From: Huiozyma naganishii CBS 8797
Lineage: Eukaryota > Ascomycota > Saccharomycetes > Saccharomycetales > Saccharomycetaceae
Assembly: GCF_000348985.1 (NCBI RefSeq)
Contig: NC_035923.1
Span: 1,178,001-1,242,000, forward strand
Length of the DNA: 64,000 bases
Direction of reading: 5' to 3'
Below, piece after piece: positions 28,980 through 38,330 of the stretch (its first letter is position 1; every line of letters begins with the position of its first letter). The position numbers and the translations under genes were made by a program. The notes beneath the pieces are model-generated. The model did not search any database. It had not been told where the DNA came from and saw only the letters and a program-made list of their open reading frames with translations.

Positions 28980-29555
28980 AGCTGTGGCTGTGTATGTGTG
29001 CGTGCGTGCGTGCGTGCGTGCGTGTGCGTATCTGTATGTCTGCACTACTTGTGGGGGGGGGCCTCAACCTCCTCCTCCCGTCCTTTATACCCAGCAACAG
29101 AAATCCTTCACTGGAACGCACGCTGCCGTCCGCTTCGCGAGTCCGATTGGCCCGCGGTCATGTGCACGGCGCGCGACAGCGGGGTGTGTGGGTGTGTGAC
29201 AGGTTCCAACAGCACAGGGACCAGTGACCAAGTGGTGCAGGCCATTGGGTCCTGGGCGAGCGCGTCTGTCCCTGAACATACGACCGTCTGACTGTCAATT
29301 CCTTCTGCTACATAGAAATATATTGCTATTACTACTTCTACCACTACTACTTTGGATATTCGGCCAAACCGGAATTCGACACAGTGGTTTGGGACACCCA
29401 CCATCCTGAGTTCAATGCGATCTACGCTACAGCTTTATGGATCTATGTAGTTGCCTAGTAGTCTCCCCAGATTGCAGCCATCATCTCTCTTGCTTGTAGT
29501 AGGGGTCGGACGCCCCCCCCCACCCCTTGTTACTCTGCATAATATTTGTAGCATG
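28980..29555. promoter_or_regulatory. COX8 upstream region with TG/CGTG microsatellite
   Basis: No gene is present. A TG/CGTG microsatellite at about 28988-29030 starts right next to the COX8 ATG and would be in its leader. A run of nine G lies at 29053-29061 and nine C at 29513-29521, near the VPS33 stop. ATTGG, which is CCAAT on the COX8 strand, occurs at 29146-29150 in the context GGCCAATCGG. A second occurs near 29244. The first is a good Hap-complex site about 170 bases upstream of COX8. Confidence 0.55.
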
Positions 29556-31577
29556 CTACACACCTGGTAATCTCCAGAGTCCATCTACCACCACGACAAA
29601 CCGTTTGCGCAGATTATGACTGCTGCGACGCCAGTGGGCTTGCAAGTGACGCAACGTCGCGAGCTCCCCGAGAGTAATACCCCCAAGGAAGACGAGGATG
29701 GTCAGATCGCCGTCGTCGTTCCCGCTGCCGTCACCTGTCGCGGCTTTCCCATTGGTGGACCGCGGGCCAATTGCTTGGTCCGGCAGAGACTGGTGGATAG
29801 CACTGGGAACCCAACGTTCCTGCAGCAGCGTGGTGACAGACGAACCGTATATTTGTTCGAATACGGGCTCCAACCCCTGGATCCGCGGCCTGCTCGATAT
29901 TATAAACGGCTGCTGCGCGGAATGATGCTGTGCCAAGACTGTTCGGTCGTACAGTGACTGCACGTATCTCATGGTAATTGGTACCACGCCACAGAAGGCG
30001 AAAGTGGCCTCACGTGGGGTAGCCGTATTTGTTAAATTGGACCCTGAGGTCTTAGAATCGTCCCGGGGCAACGTATTAAACCACAAAGATACAATGCGGT
30101 ACTCCCTCTCAAAGATTCGCTCCTGTGAGGTGCTCGATTTCATGTGAATATACTTCATCTCCATAAGCCGGTCGAATTGGAAACACGCCTGCACGCCAAA
30201 TGCGTCAACAAACTCCTTCTTCAAAGCAACAAAATCTTTATCCCGTATCGATCCCTTGCAGTTAGCTATGAGACTTGCCAACTTCATGATCTTGCTTCGC
30301 GGGACATCGCCTTCAAATATAAGATCCATTAACTTACCGTAAGCCTCATGGTGATGCAGATTATCCGCCAATATATCTTGCTCAAACTCCAATATTCTAC
30401 TAAATGAGAGAGAGGGGCTGGTCTCTACCTCCTCTAAAACGTCCGAGGATAGAGTCGTATGCATCTTGAGGAGACGTTGCTTTTCTTGCAACGTCGCCAA
30501 CGAATCGACAAAATTCTTGATCTCATCAACAGTCTCAGCACCATGCCGTGCATCGTACCGGCTTTGCAGATCTTTAGCCATTCGGTTCAGTTTGGGACCA
30601 ACGCTACCAAAATTCAGATACTTCAATTCCTCCCATATGTCATCCTCCAAATAGTTTAGCACAATATCGGCCCCATCAGAACTAGCTTTCTTCTTCTTCA
30701 ACTCTAAACTGTCGTTATCAAATTGGTACAAGTCATCTACAATACCGGCATATGTCAATTGAGTCAACATCGGTGTGATTGGATCCAGGTTTCTTTCAAG
30801 GACAATGAGGTCGGTCTCCAGATTAGTATCGTACTTATTCCCGTACAGCGTATCCCTTATGAAACGATCTTCCGAGGTTGATTCTGCATTAATACGAGAT
30901 TTCAGTAACTTGGCAAATTTCTGCGATTCTGGACCAATAGCTATCGCGTTGGTAACAGTCGTCTTTGTTTCCCGTAAAAGAGATTCGATGCAATTGGCCA
31001 TATTATCAGCTAAAATTGCCCTAGTGGTACCCTCCATAGACTTATAATTTGGGTGATACAGTGACTCACCGGAGCTATTGTATAGTAGGTCACATATTAG
31101 CACATCGTCATCAATCTGAGCAATGGGCAACATATCTAAGGGGAAAAGTTTTGTCTCATCTCCAATTTGGCTCGTAATGAAATGCGGCAACTCTTTCAAA
31201 TAGTTGCTCTGTTGAGCCTCCCATGTCATATATACGACGTTGACAGGTTTGAGCTTGAATGTCTTGGCTATCTCAGGTATCAATTTTGGTACTGTCAAAT
31301 CTTTCCTTACATCAATGAAGAACACCACACTGAACTGTTCAGGAGAAGAGCCCAAAATATTCTGCAAGTCTTCTGTCAGCTGACCATCTAGTATAACGAC
31401 TTTACGCACAGGACTCTCACTGGTGAGTTTCGAAAAGGTGATTAGTCTATTTATAAAGGGTAGGATGTTTGGTTGGACAACCAATATCTGATCTTTAGAG
31501 GACACCGTACCGAGAACGGAACACAATTCATCAGACAGCAGTTTCTTATAGCTTCTTGTATCCCATTGATTATCCAT
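29556..31577 (-). CDS. VPS33: Vps33, SM-family SNARE regulator of HOPS/CORVET
   Basis: This Sec1/Munc18-family protein binds and templates vacuolar and endosomal SNAREs as a core subunit of the HOPS and CORVET tethers. From the ATG at 31577 it has 673 residues (691 in S. cerevisiae). Family landmarks include DLIVLERNLDPITPMLTQLTY at about residues 250-270, FGSVGPKLN further on and the ATFAFCGVVPITMRYVQSLYDR segment. The C-terminal block LVFLGGITLGELATLRHL is intact. The open frame extends three codons upstream only through TTG. It sits between COX8 and AFG2 on the same strand, as in S. cerevisiae YLR396C. Confidence 0.95.
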   Translation of the reverse strand: MDNQWDTRSYKKLLSDELCSVLGTVSSKDQILVVQPNILPFINRLITFSKLTSESPVRKVVILDGQLTEDLQNILGSSPEQFSVVFFIDVRKDLTVPKLIPEIAKTFKLKPVNVVYMTWEAQQSNYLKELPHFITSQIGDETKLFPLDMLPIAQIDDDVLICDLLYNSSGESLYHPNYKSMEGTTRAILADNMANCIESLLRETKTTVTNAIAIGPESQKFAKLLKSRINAESTSEDRFIRDTLYGNKYDTNLETDLIVLERNLDPITPMLTQLTYAGIVDDLYQFDNDSLELKKKKASSDGADIVLNYLEDDIWEELKYLNFGSVGPKLNRMAKDLQSRYDARHGAETVDEIKNFVDSLATLQEKQRLLKMHTTLSSDVLEEVETSPSLSFSRILEFEQDILADNLHHHEAYGKLMDLIFEGDVPRSKIMKLASLIANCKGSIRDKDFVALKKEFVDAFGVQACFQFDRLMEMKYIHMKSSTSQERIFEREYRIVSLWFNTLPRDDSKTSGSNLTNTATPREATFAFCGVVPITMRYVQSLYDRTVLAQHHSAQQPFIISSRPRIQGLEPVFEQIYGSSVTTLLQERWVPSAIHQSLPDQAIGPRSTNGKAATGDGSGNDDGDLTILVFLGGITLGELATLRHLQAHWRRSSHNLRKRFVVVVDGLWRLPGV

Positions 31578-31737
31578 GTCACACAAATTTGGTTCTTACT
31601 GCTTCTCTGTCTGGCTACACTCCGCGAGGAGAGCTGTTAAGAGCTTTATACACTTTGAAGTTTACTCTGTAATTTTCAAATACTGTAGAGGAGAAAGCTT
31701 GGGCACCCGTATACAAAAAATCGAATGGTTCTATAAA

Positions 31738-34056
31738 CTACAAAGTGACTCCACTTTTCAAGGCAAAAGCTTGATAGTATTCGAGCATATCTAGAGTGAT
31801 ACCACGAGACAAATCCCGGAGCGCTTTCTCAAAATGCTCGGTGCTGACCTTTTCCGTTTCCACATTCTCCATGATCGACGCCAACCCAGCTTCTTGGCAA
31901 AGTAATACCACTTCAGCACCTGAACAGCCATCTGTTTTCTGTGCCAAAGCCTCCAGGTCAACTCCACTTGATTCTATGTTGAATTTCGAAGTGCACTTCC
32001 TCAAAATCTGTAATCTAGCATCATAGTCTGGCGGACCAACGTAAATATGCCTGTCCAAACGGCCAGGTCTCAACAAAGCCGGGTCTATTTCGTCGGGTCT
32101 GTTCGTAGCGGCAACGATTACAACACCGTTTAGCTCTTCCACACCATCAATCTCGTTCAATAACGAAGTTAAAACATGGTTAGCCGCACTTGTAGACTCC
32201 CCGTCCCTGTCTGGAGACAGGGCGTCTATTTCATCGAAGAATATGATGCTTGGAGAGGCAGCTCTCGCCTTTCTGAATATTTCCCTTATAGCACGCTCTG
32301 ATTCACCAACGTACTTATTGAAGATCTCGGGACCTTTGACAGCAAGAAAATTTAGGCCTGATTCCGTAGCCAGCGCCTTCGCTGTCAAAGTCTTGGAGCA
32401 GCCTGGAGGACCGTATAATAACACACCCTTTGGTGCGCTAACACCTAAACGGGCGAATGTTTCTGACGCGTCCAATGGTAGTTGAATCATCTCCTTCAGT
32501 TTACGCTTCAGTTCATCTTGGCCACCAATGTCCGACCAGTACACTTTTGGCATTTCCAAGAAGATCTCCCTCATGGCACTTGGTCTCACTTCAAGCATTG
32601 CATTCTCCAGGTCAAGCATGGTCACCTTTAACTGTTCGCGGTCAAGTGTGTTGTTGATGCCTCGTTGAATTGTTTTCATTACAGCCTCACGGCACAGTGC
32701 AGAAAGATCAGCCCCGACGTAACCGTGTGTTTTAGATGCAATTGTTTTTATATCTTCCTCGGTCAGTTCTTGACGATCTGATGACATTCTCTGGAACTGT
32801 TTATGCAAAATATCTAGCCTTGCCTCTGCATCCGGGATACCGATTTCAACTTCTTGATCAAATCTTCCCGGCCTTCTTAGAGCAGGATCAACAGAATTTG
32901 GCCGGTTTGTGGCGCCGATGACGACAACTTTTCCAGATGCCCCCATTCCGTCCATCAAAGTCAAAAGAGTAGCAACCACTCTACTTTCTGCTTCTCCTGA
33001 ATCATCGTTGGCTCTATTGGGTGCAATAGAGTCGATCTCGTCAATGAAAACAATGGAAGGTTGGTATTTTACTGCCTCATTGAATATATCCCTCAACGTT
33101 GCTTCTGTTTCGCCCAGGTATTTTGACACAATAGAAGGTCCGTCAATGGTTAAAACATGTGCATTTGTACTATGGGCAACACATCTCAATATCATTGTTT
33201 TACCTGTACCAGGAGGACCATGCAACATTATACCACGAGGCGGAGTAACGCCAAAATCAGTAAATAATTGAGGCTGACGTAACGGCAACTCTATCGTGTT
33301 CTTGAGTATTTCAATCTCTGAGAAAAGACCCCCAACTGAATTGTACGTAACTGGCTCTGGTAAATGATACTTTGAGCTGACCGAGTTTGCCTTAGTAAAA
33401 ATCACGCTTGTAGAGCCCCTCTGAAATATAACAGGAGGGGAAAGGTAGAATACATCATCTTCCGGAATCGAATCCTGTAATGACACTTTTGATATGTTAG
33501 GCAGGTTTGTATCTTCAACATCTGTAATCAAGACGCTAATAGAACTATCCGTCTCCCCTCTTAAAAAGTTCTTAAACGAAAGACCAGGCATAACAAGCCC
33601 ACAGTCGTCAAGTAACTTGGTAATTCTCTTTTGTTCTTGAGGATCCGTAATTTCTTCTCCTTCCAAAGATCCGATTGTTACCTTCGACGAGTATAACGGT
33701 TGCTTTTGCATCTTTCTCAATTCTAGCCTATCCCCAAGTATAATGTTGCCGACAGCACGTAATTCTGCAGACAAGAGAATTACGTTGGTGGAAAGAGAAT
33801 CCTCGTCACCAGCTTTTGCCTGAACAGCAATTGCATTACTGCCAATTTTAGAAATAGCACAAATAGACCCAGCAGTTATTTGGAGCTCTTTCAACACCTT
33901 TGGATGGATCACTGCAACACAAGCATTCTGATAATCTTTATTGTTAAGCGGTCTTGCAATGAACTGTACCGGCAGCTTAAATTTCGGCACTTTAGCAGCA
34001 TCTGCAGTTGTGGGTGATCCACTCGATTTCTTCGAGGAACTGGATTTTGGAGCCAT
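31738..34056 (-). CDS. AFG2: Afg2/Drg1, AAA ATPase of 60S ribosome maturation
   Basis: This hexameric type II AAA ATPase strips Rlp24 from pre-60S particles after export and starts cytoplasmic 60S maturation. It has 772 residues (780 in S. cerevisiae). An N-terminal Cdc48-like domain occupies about residues 30-240. The first ATPase domain has Walker A GPPGTGKT at residues 280-287 and Walker B FIDEID. The second has GPPGCSKT at residues 549-556 and FFDEID. The Cys-Ser variant of the second P-loop is normal for Afg2. Arginine-finger segments (RRPGRFD and LRPGRLD) are present. It is the diazaborine target in S. cerevisiae. Confidence 0.96.
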   Translation of the reverse strand: MAPKSSSSKKSSGSPTTADAAKVPKFKLPVQFIARPLNNKDYQNACVAVIHPKVLKELQITAGSICAISKIGSNAIAVQAKAGDEDSLSTNVILLSAELRAVGNIILGDRLELRKMQKQPLYSSKVTIGSLEGEEITDPQEQKRITKLLDDCGLVMPGLSFKNFLRGETDSSISVLITDVEDTNLPNISKVSLQDSIPEDDVFYLSPPVIFQRGSTSVIFTKANSVSSKYHLPEPVTYNSVGGLFSEIEILKNTIELPLRQPQLFTDFGVTPPRGIMLHGPPGTGKTMILRCVAHSTNAHVLTIDGPSIVSKYLGETEATLRDIFNEAVKYQPSIVFIDEIDSIAPNRANDDSGEAESRVVATLLTLMDGMGASGKVVVIGATNRPNSVDPALRRPGRFDQEVEIGIPDAEARLDILHKQFQRMSSDRQELTEEDIKTIASKTHGYVGADLSALCREAVMKTIQRGINNTLDREQLKVTMLDLENAMLEVRPSAMREIFLEMPKVYWSDIGGQDELKRKLKEMIQLPLDASETFARLGVSAPKGVLLYGPPGCSKTLTAKALATESGLNFLAVKGPEIFNKYVGESERAIREIFRKARAASPSIIFFDEIDALSPDRDGESTSAANHVLTSLLNEIDGVEELNGVVIVAATNRPDEIDPALLRPGRLDRHIYVGPPDYDARLQILRKCTSKFNIESSGVDLEALAQKTDGCSGAEVVLLCQEAGLASIMENVETEKVSTEHFEKALRDLSRGITLDMLEYYQAFALKSGVTL

Positions 34057-34228
34057 GTCTGCAATAGCTGATGGGAACTAACACACAACCTACGTTCGAC
34101 TACTCACAATCACAGCTCATCTCATCGCTAAAATTCTATTCGAATTTCATTTTTTTTCTTCCTACTTAAAAGAAATGTTTTTATTACATACAGCTTCTTG
34201 TTCGTCCCGGTGGTAAATAGCTCTTCAC

Positions 34229-37200
34229 TTACAAGTACAAACTTGCTGCAAAGACAATATCTCTTTTGATCAGTTCTTGGGCCCTGCTCATTTTCATTTG
34301 TAGCGCGGGGTTACCAATAATAATGGACGCTGTTTTTACTTGACGACATATTTCGTCTAACCAAGTAATGACCCTGACGACAGTACCTTCCGCTTCCGGA
34401 CTGATCTGCATAATCTCCTTGAACGATAGACCTCTCGCCCACTCGTAAACAACATTCATCAAGGCAAAACGCTTCTTGTCCAAAAATTCGGCCTCTTCCT
34501 GGGTCAAAGGAACTTGGTTCTCTTCATATACAGTCAACATTCTTTGATAAATCTCTTGAATTCTCTTCTTACCCTTTATCAGTCTTGGAGTCGCAATAGG
34601 TGGTTCCTCCTCCCTCGTTCTACCCTCATAGACAAAAACAGATAACAAAGCGACAATTTCTTCAGGTTCGAAATCACCAAGGAAGTTATCCAGGATTAGC
34701 TCGGTGATGACCAGTTCATATCCTGAGTTAATTTCACAGGCAACCCTTCCTTTCAGCTCAACATTATGATTACTGTCAATAAACCCTGCCGACTGCAATA
34801 CAGCCAACCGCTTCTCGTAATCGGGTAATAGATTCAAATTTTCATCGGACATTAGGTGGGTTAGCAATTCGATCTCATCTTCAATGGCATATCTTTTATA
34901 TCCGGGAACAAAATGTTCAGCAAGCTTTGGACACCCAAAGGACTCTAGCGAAACCAATTCCTTCTTGATATTCTCTCTTTCTAAACTTTCTTGATGTACC
35001 TTGATGTTACCCCTCATGTTCATTGACACCTCCTTCAATTTTTGAGAATATCTAAGAATCATGGAGGTTTCTGTATGGAAGTCTTTCAAGGCTTGCTCTT
35101 CCTGATCTAGCAAATTTTTGTATTGAACTTTCAATATGAATATTGTGACCTGCTCTATGGATGTAAAGGGCACAATTTCAAAAAAGAAGTCTTCTCTTTC
35201 AAATGGCTGGAAATTGTTTTTCGCATATGCTTTCAAGTACCCAATGTATGGTAAGAAATTTGGGGACCCATCAGGCAGCCCTGCTGGTTTTGTAAATATC
35301 AGTACTGTCGAAGTCTTGGAGTTGAGGTCATTTTTGAAAATAAATCCCAATCTGTGTTTTTGTTTCGCATCCCTTAACACAACCAGTCTACCAATACGAA
35401 GGACCTTAAAAATGTCTGCAGACTTTGATAGTTCAGTGAGGATGTTCGAGGTATTTTGCTTGTATTTGACTGTAGCATTCAAAAATCTGTCCAAATCTTT
35501 GGAGCATACGTCACATTTGCAGTCTTCGACAGTTTCAAGCTCTACTTGAAGTTTCTTGATTTTCTTTTCATGTTCAGGGTGTGAAGTTTGATTCGTATTT
35601 TCACTGAATGAGTATTTAATCATTTCTTCAACTTTCAAAGCTTCAATCCTTAACAAGTTCAGGATCATATTGTATGTTAGTCTAAACTGGGACTGCAACT
35701 TTGTTGGAACACCTAGGGATACCTCTTTGAAAGAACCCTTTTGTAGTGGTTCACTATAAGCCATAACAATGACAGTACCCGTTTTATCCAAACCTCTCCG
35801 TCCTGCCCTACCAGCCATTTGTGTGAATTCGCCAGGGGTTAAATCTCTTAACCCGTTACCGTCATGCTTTCTTATTTCGCTGAAAACGACTGTCCTAGTT
35901 GGAAGATTTAAACCCATAGCAAAGGTTTCAGTGGCAAACAGAACTTTGATAAATCCCTTTGCAAACAAAATCTCAATGAGTTCCTTGACAATGGGAAGCA
36001 AACCACCGTGATGAACAGCGATACCCCTCTCCAACAGCGATCTAATCTTCAGTATTTGAGGTAACTCTCTATCTTCTTTTCTCAACCGTGTAATTGACTT
36101 TTCGATGAACATATAGATCTGCGATTTCTCCTTGTTATTACAGAAATTTATCCCTTCTAACCAATCAGCATATTCCTCACAGCGCTTCTTACTGAATACA
36201 AAGACGACCATGGGTAGCAGATCTTTCGATCTAAGATAGTTCACCAACTCAGGCCATGTCTTTTTGGAGGGAGCACTTCTCTGAAAGAATTGGCGCCTGT
36301 TAGAACCAATGGCGCCTGCGCCGCGAGATCCATTTCCTCCACGACCGCCACGGCCACCGCCTCTAGCACCGCCTCTAGCACCGCCTCTAGCACCGCCTCT
36401 ACCAGCACCCGGCTTGCCATTCCCTCTACCGGCTTGTGCCCCACCTCTGCTATTATTCTGAGGTGTGGCATCAGCCTTAGTTCCTGATAAAAGATCCTTG
36501 TGCTTGTTGAAGTTTGTTTCTAAAAACTCTCTGGCTGGTGATATAACAGGTATCATTTGTCCTTTTGCCCAAATGTTAACTTCCAACGGTACGGGTCTTT
36601 TGGGGGTAGATATAACATAGATGTTTTTCTGTTTAGTTCTTCCAATCCAGGTCGCAAATTCGTAAGTGTTAGGAACAGTTGCAGACAGCAGGATAAACTT
36701 GACGTGCTGCGGCAACATGATAATCACCTCCTCCCATACTACCCCTCTATCTTGATCGTTAACATAGTGAACTTCATCAAATATGACGAATTCCACGTCT
36801 CTAATCAAATCGGCACCACGGTACAACATTGATCTCAAAATTTCAGTAGTCATAATCAAACAATTTGCCTCTGGGTTGATTTGCACATCACCGGTAATCA
36901 AACCAACGTCAATATCTTCAAATGTCTCTTTAAAGTCTCTAAATTTTTGATTGGACAACGCTTTGATTGGAGAAGTGTAGATGGTCTTCGTCATATTACG
37001 CTTCGCCATTGCAATTGCGTACTCTGCCACTACAGTCTTCCCTGCAGACGTATGTGCAGCAACGAAAACCGAGTCACCTTGTTCCAAATGGAAAATGGCC
37101 TCCTTTTGGAAAGTGTCGAGCTCAAAGGACCATGTCCTTGCTTGGTTGGGAACTAGCTCATTAAAGTTGGTAATTTTGTGGTTCAAGTCGACGACATGGG

Positions 37201-38080
37201 CCCACTCCTTCCTTTTCAGAATGTTTTTCATTGTGGCAACGGATCTACCAAAATTGATATCCATGGGCAGTAAATCGTCAATTCCTGAAATCGTGTCATC
37301 AACAGCATTTTTACTCGATGTTGTCTTGGCAGTTCTGAACCTATCCGACAACTCTTGGTTCGCTTGCTGTTCTGCTCTCAACTTCATGTCACTGACTTCC
37401 TGTTTAACTTCATGTGCGTTATCCAATTTGTCCAGCTCTTTCACATCGTGCTCGACAGCTTCGCCACCTTCATCATTTGGAAACGTTTCAACTTCATCTC
37501 TTGGGACGATACCCCTCGAAAACCCATCTGGGATGTCAAATAGTCCATCTTTATCCTTATGGAGCAAGTTTGAAATTGGAGCTGCATTCATAGATTGCAA
37601 AGGTACACCACCTGGAGTGAAAGGAAGCTGCGATGTGTTCCCTCTTACTATGTTACCATGATGGTTCAAACTTCTCGTTATGGACAAAGAATTGGACGCA
37701 TTGGCATTAGCGACCTCCTTTAACGATACTTCCTCCTGATAGTGAGAGATTTTCCCGGCAAGACCTTTTCTTTTGAAGTAGTAGGCTGTTCTTGTAATGC
37801 GTTCTGGTGGGGTCAGCAGATCTTTATAGTCGAGCGTCTTGGACTGCAGGTCTGGGACTTTCTGAACAGAATCCAAAATCGACCACGGTAAAATATGAGA
37901 TGGTCTCAAGAACTTGTCTTGTATGGTTTTGTCAACCGATGCAGCATCTTTCGCCTTGACGTCGTTTAAGTTCAGCTTGGTCAATTTATCTTCGAATAAT
38001 TGGACATCAGGATCATTCGTAATATTCTTTAAACTCTGATACAAATCCTCAATGGACTGTTCAGTTAAAGGGGTTGACAT
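34229..38080 (-). CDS. SKI2: Ski2, RNA helicase of the SKI complex
   Basis: This DExH helicase, with Ski3 and Ski8, feeds mRNA to the cytoplasmic exosome for 3'-5' decay and antiviral defence. It has 1283 residues (1287 in S. cerevisiae). The N-terminal region wraps Ski3/Ski8. Walker A (HTSAGKT) is near residue 342, the DEVH box near 434-437, and QMAGRAGRRGLD in the second RecA domain. The insertion between RecA domains at about residues 540-600 holds a Gly/Arg-rich RGG stretch encoded by a minisatellite. The arch and C-terminal helical domains follow (DUF-type end RDIVFAASLYL). The start ATG at 38080 is clear. Confidence 0.96.
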   Translation of the reverse strand: MSTPLTEQSIEDLYQSLKNITNDPDVQLFEDKLTKLNLNDVKAKDAASVDKTIQDKFLRPSHILPWSILDSVQKVPDLQSKTLDYKDLLTPPERITRTAYYFKRKGLAGKISHYQEEVSLKEVANANASNSLSITRSLNHHGNIVRGNTSQLPFTPGGVPLQSMNAAPISNLLHKDKDGLFDIPDGFSRGIVPRDEVETFPNDEGGEAVEHDVKELDKLDNAHEVKQEVSDMKLRAEQQANQELSDRFRTAKTTSSKNAVDDTISGIDDLLPMDINFGRSVATMKNILKRKEWAHVVDLNHKITNFNELVPNQARTWSFELDTFQKEAIFHLEQGDSVFVAAHTSAGKTVVAEYAIAMAKRNMTKTIYTSPIKALSNQKFRDFKETFEDIDVGLITGDVQINPEANCLIMTTEILRSMLYRGADLIRDVEFVIFDEVHYVNDQDRGVVWEEVIIMLPQHVKFILLSATVPNTYEFATWIGRTKQKNIYVISTPKRPVPLEVNIWAKGQMIPVISPAREFLETNFNKHKDLLSGTKADATPQNNSRGGAQAGRGNGKPGAGRGGARGGARGGARGGGRGGRGGNGSRGAGAIGSNRRQFFQRSAPSKKTWPELVNYLRSKDLLPMVVFVFSKKRCEEYADWLEGINFCNNKEKSQIYMFIEKSITRLRKEDRELPQILKIRSLLERGIAVHHGGLLPIVKELIEILFAKGFIKVLFATETFAMGLNLPTRTVVFSEIRKHDGNGLRDLTPGEFTQMAGRAGRRGLDKTGTVIVMAYSEPLQKGSFKEVSLGVPTKLQSQFRLTYNMILNLLRIEALKVEEMIKYSFSENTNQTSHPEHEKKIKKLQVELETVEDCKCDVCSKDLDRFLNATVKYKQNTSNILTELSKSADIFKVLRIGRLVVLRDAKQKHRLGFIFKNDLNSKTSTVLIFTKPAGLPDGSPNFLPYIGYLKAYAKNNFQPFEREDFFFEIVPFTSIEQVTIFILKVQYKNLLDQEEQALKDFHTETSMILRYSQKLKEVSMNMRGNIKVHQESLERENIKKELVSLESFGCPKLAEHFVPGYKRYAIEDEIELLTHLMSDENLNLLPDYEKRLAVLQSAGFIDSNHNVELKGRVACEINSGYELVITELILDNFLGDFEPEEIVALLSVFVYEGRTREEEPPIATPRLIKGKKRIQEIYQRMLTVYEENQVPLTQEEAEFLDKKRFALMNVVYEWARGLSFKEIMQISPEAEGTVVRVITWLDEICRQVKTASIIIGNPALQMKMSRAQELIKRDIVFAASLYL
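36357..36404. repeat. 12-base minisatellite inside SKI2
   Basis: About four tandem copies of a 12-base unit, CACCGCCTCTAG on the plus strand, encode repeated Arg-Gly-Gly-Ala on the SKI2 strand. The unit keeps the reading frame, so copy number could vary without frameshift. It lies in the RGG stretch of the SKI2 insertion. Confidence 0.85.
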
Positions 38081-38330
38081 GAACTAATCTTATAAATACC
38101 CGTTCACAGTACTTTCACTGGACTCTCTTAACACAATGCCTGCTTTTTAGAGACTACTGACGTGCTATAAACTTCGTTCTTTTCCTCTTTTCATTTTTTT
38201 CTCGTTATATATATTGAAGTGTATATTTTGCTGTATAATAATGATAATATTACAAAGTTGAATGCAGTCTATTTATTTGATAAATGATGTTAAGTTTGGG
38301 GTGGGATCGTAAAGGTGTGTGAAGCGGGGA

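Noticed and set aside
28980..29045. N-terminal extension of COX8 with His-Ala-Arg-Thr repeats
   Set aside because: It is the translation of a TG/CGTG microsatellite and would precede a proper presequence.
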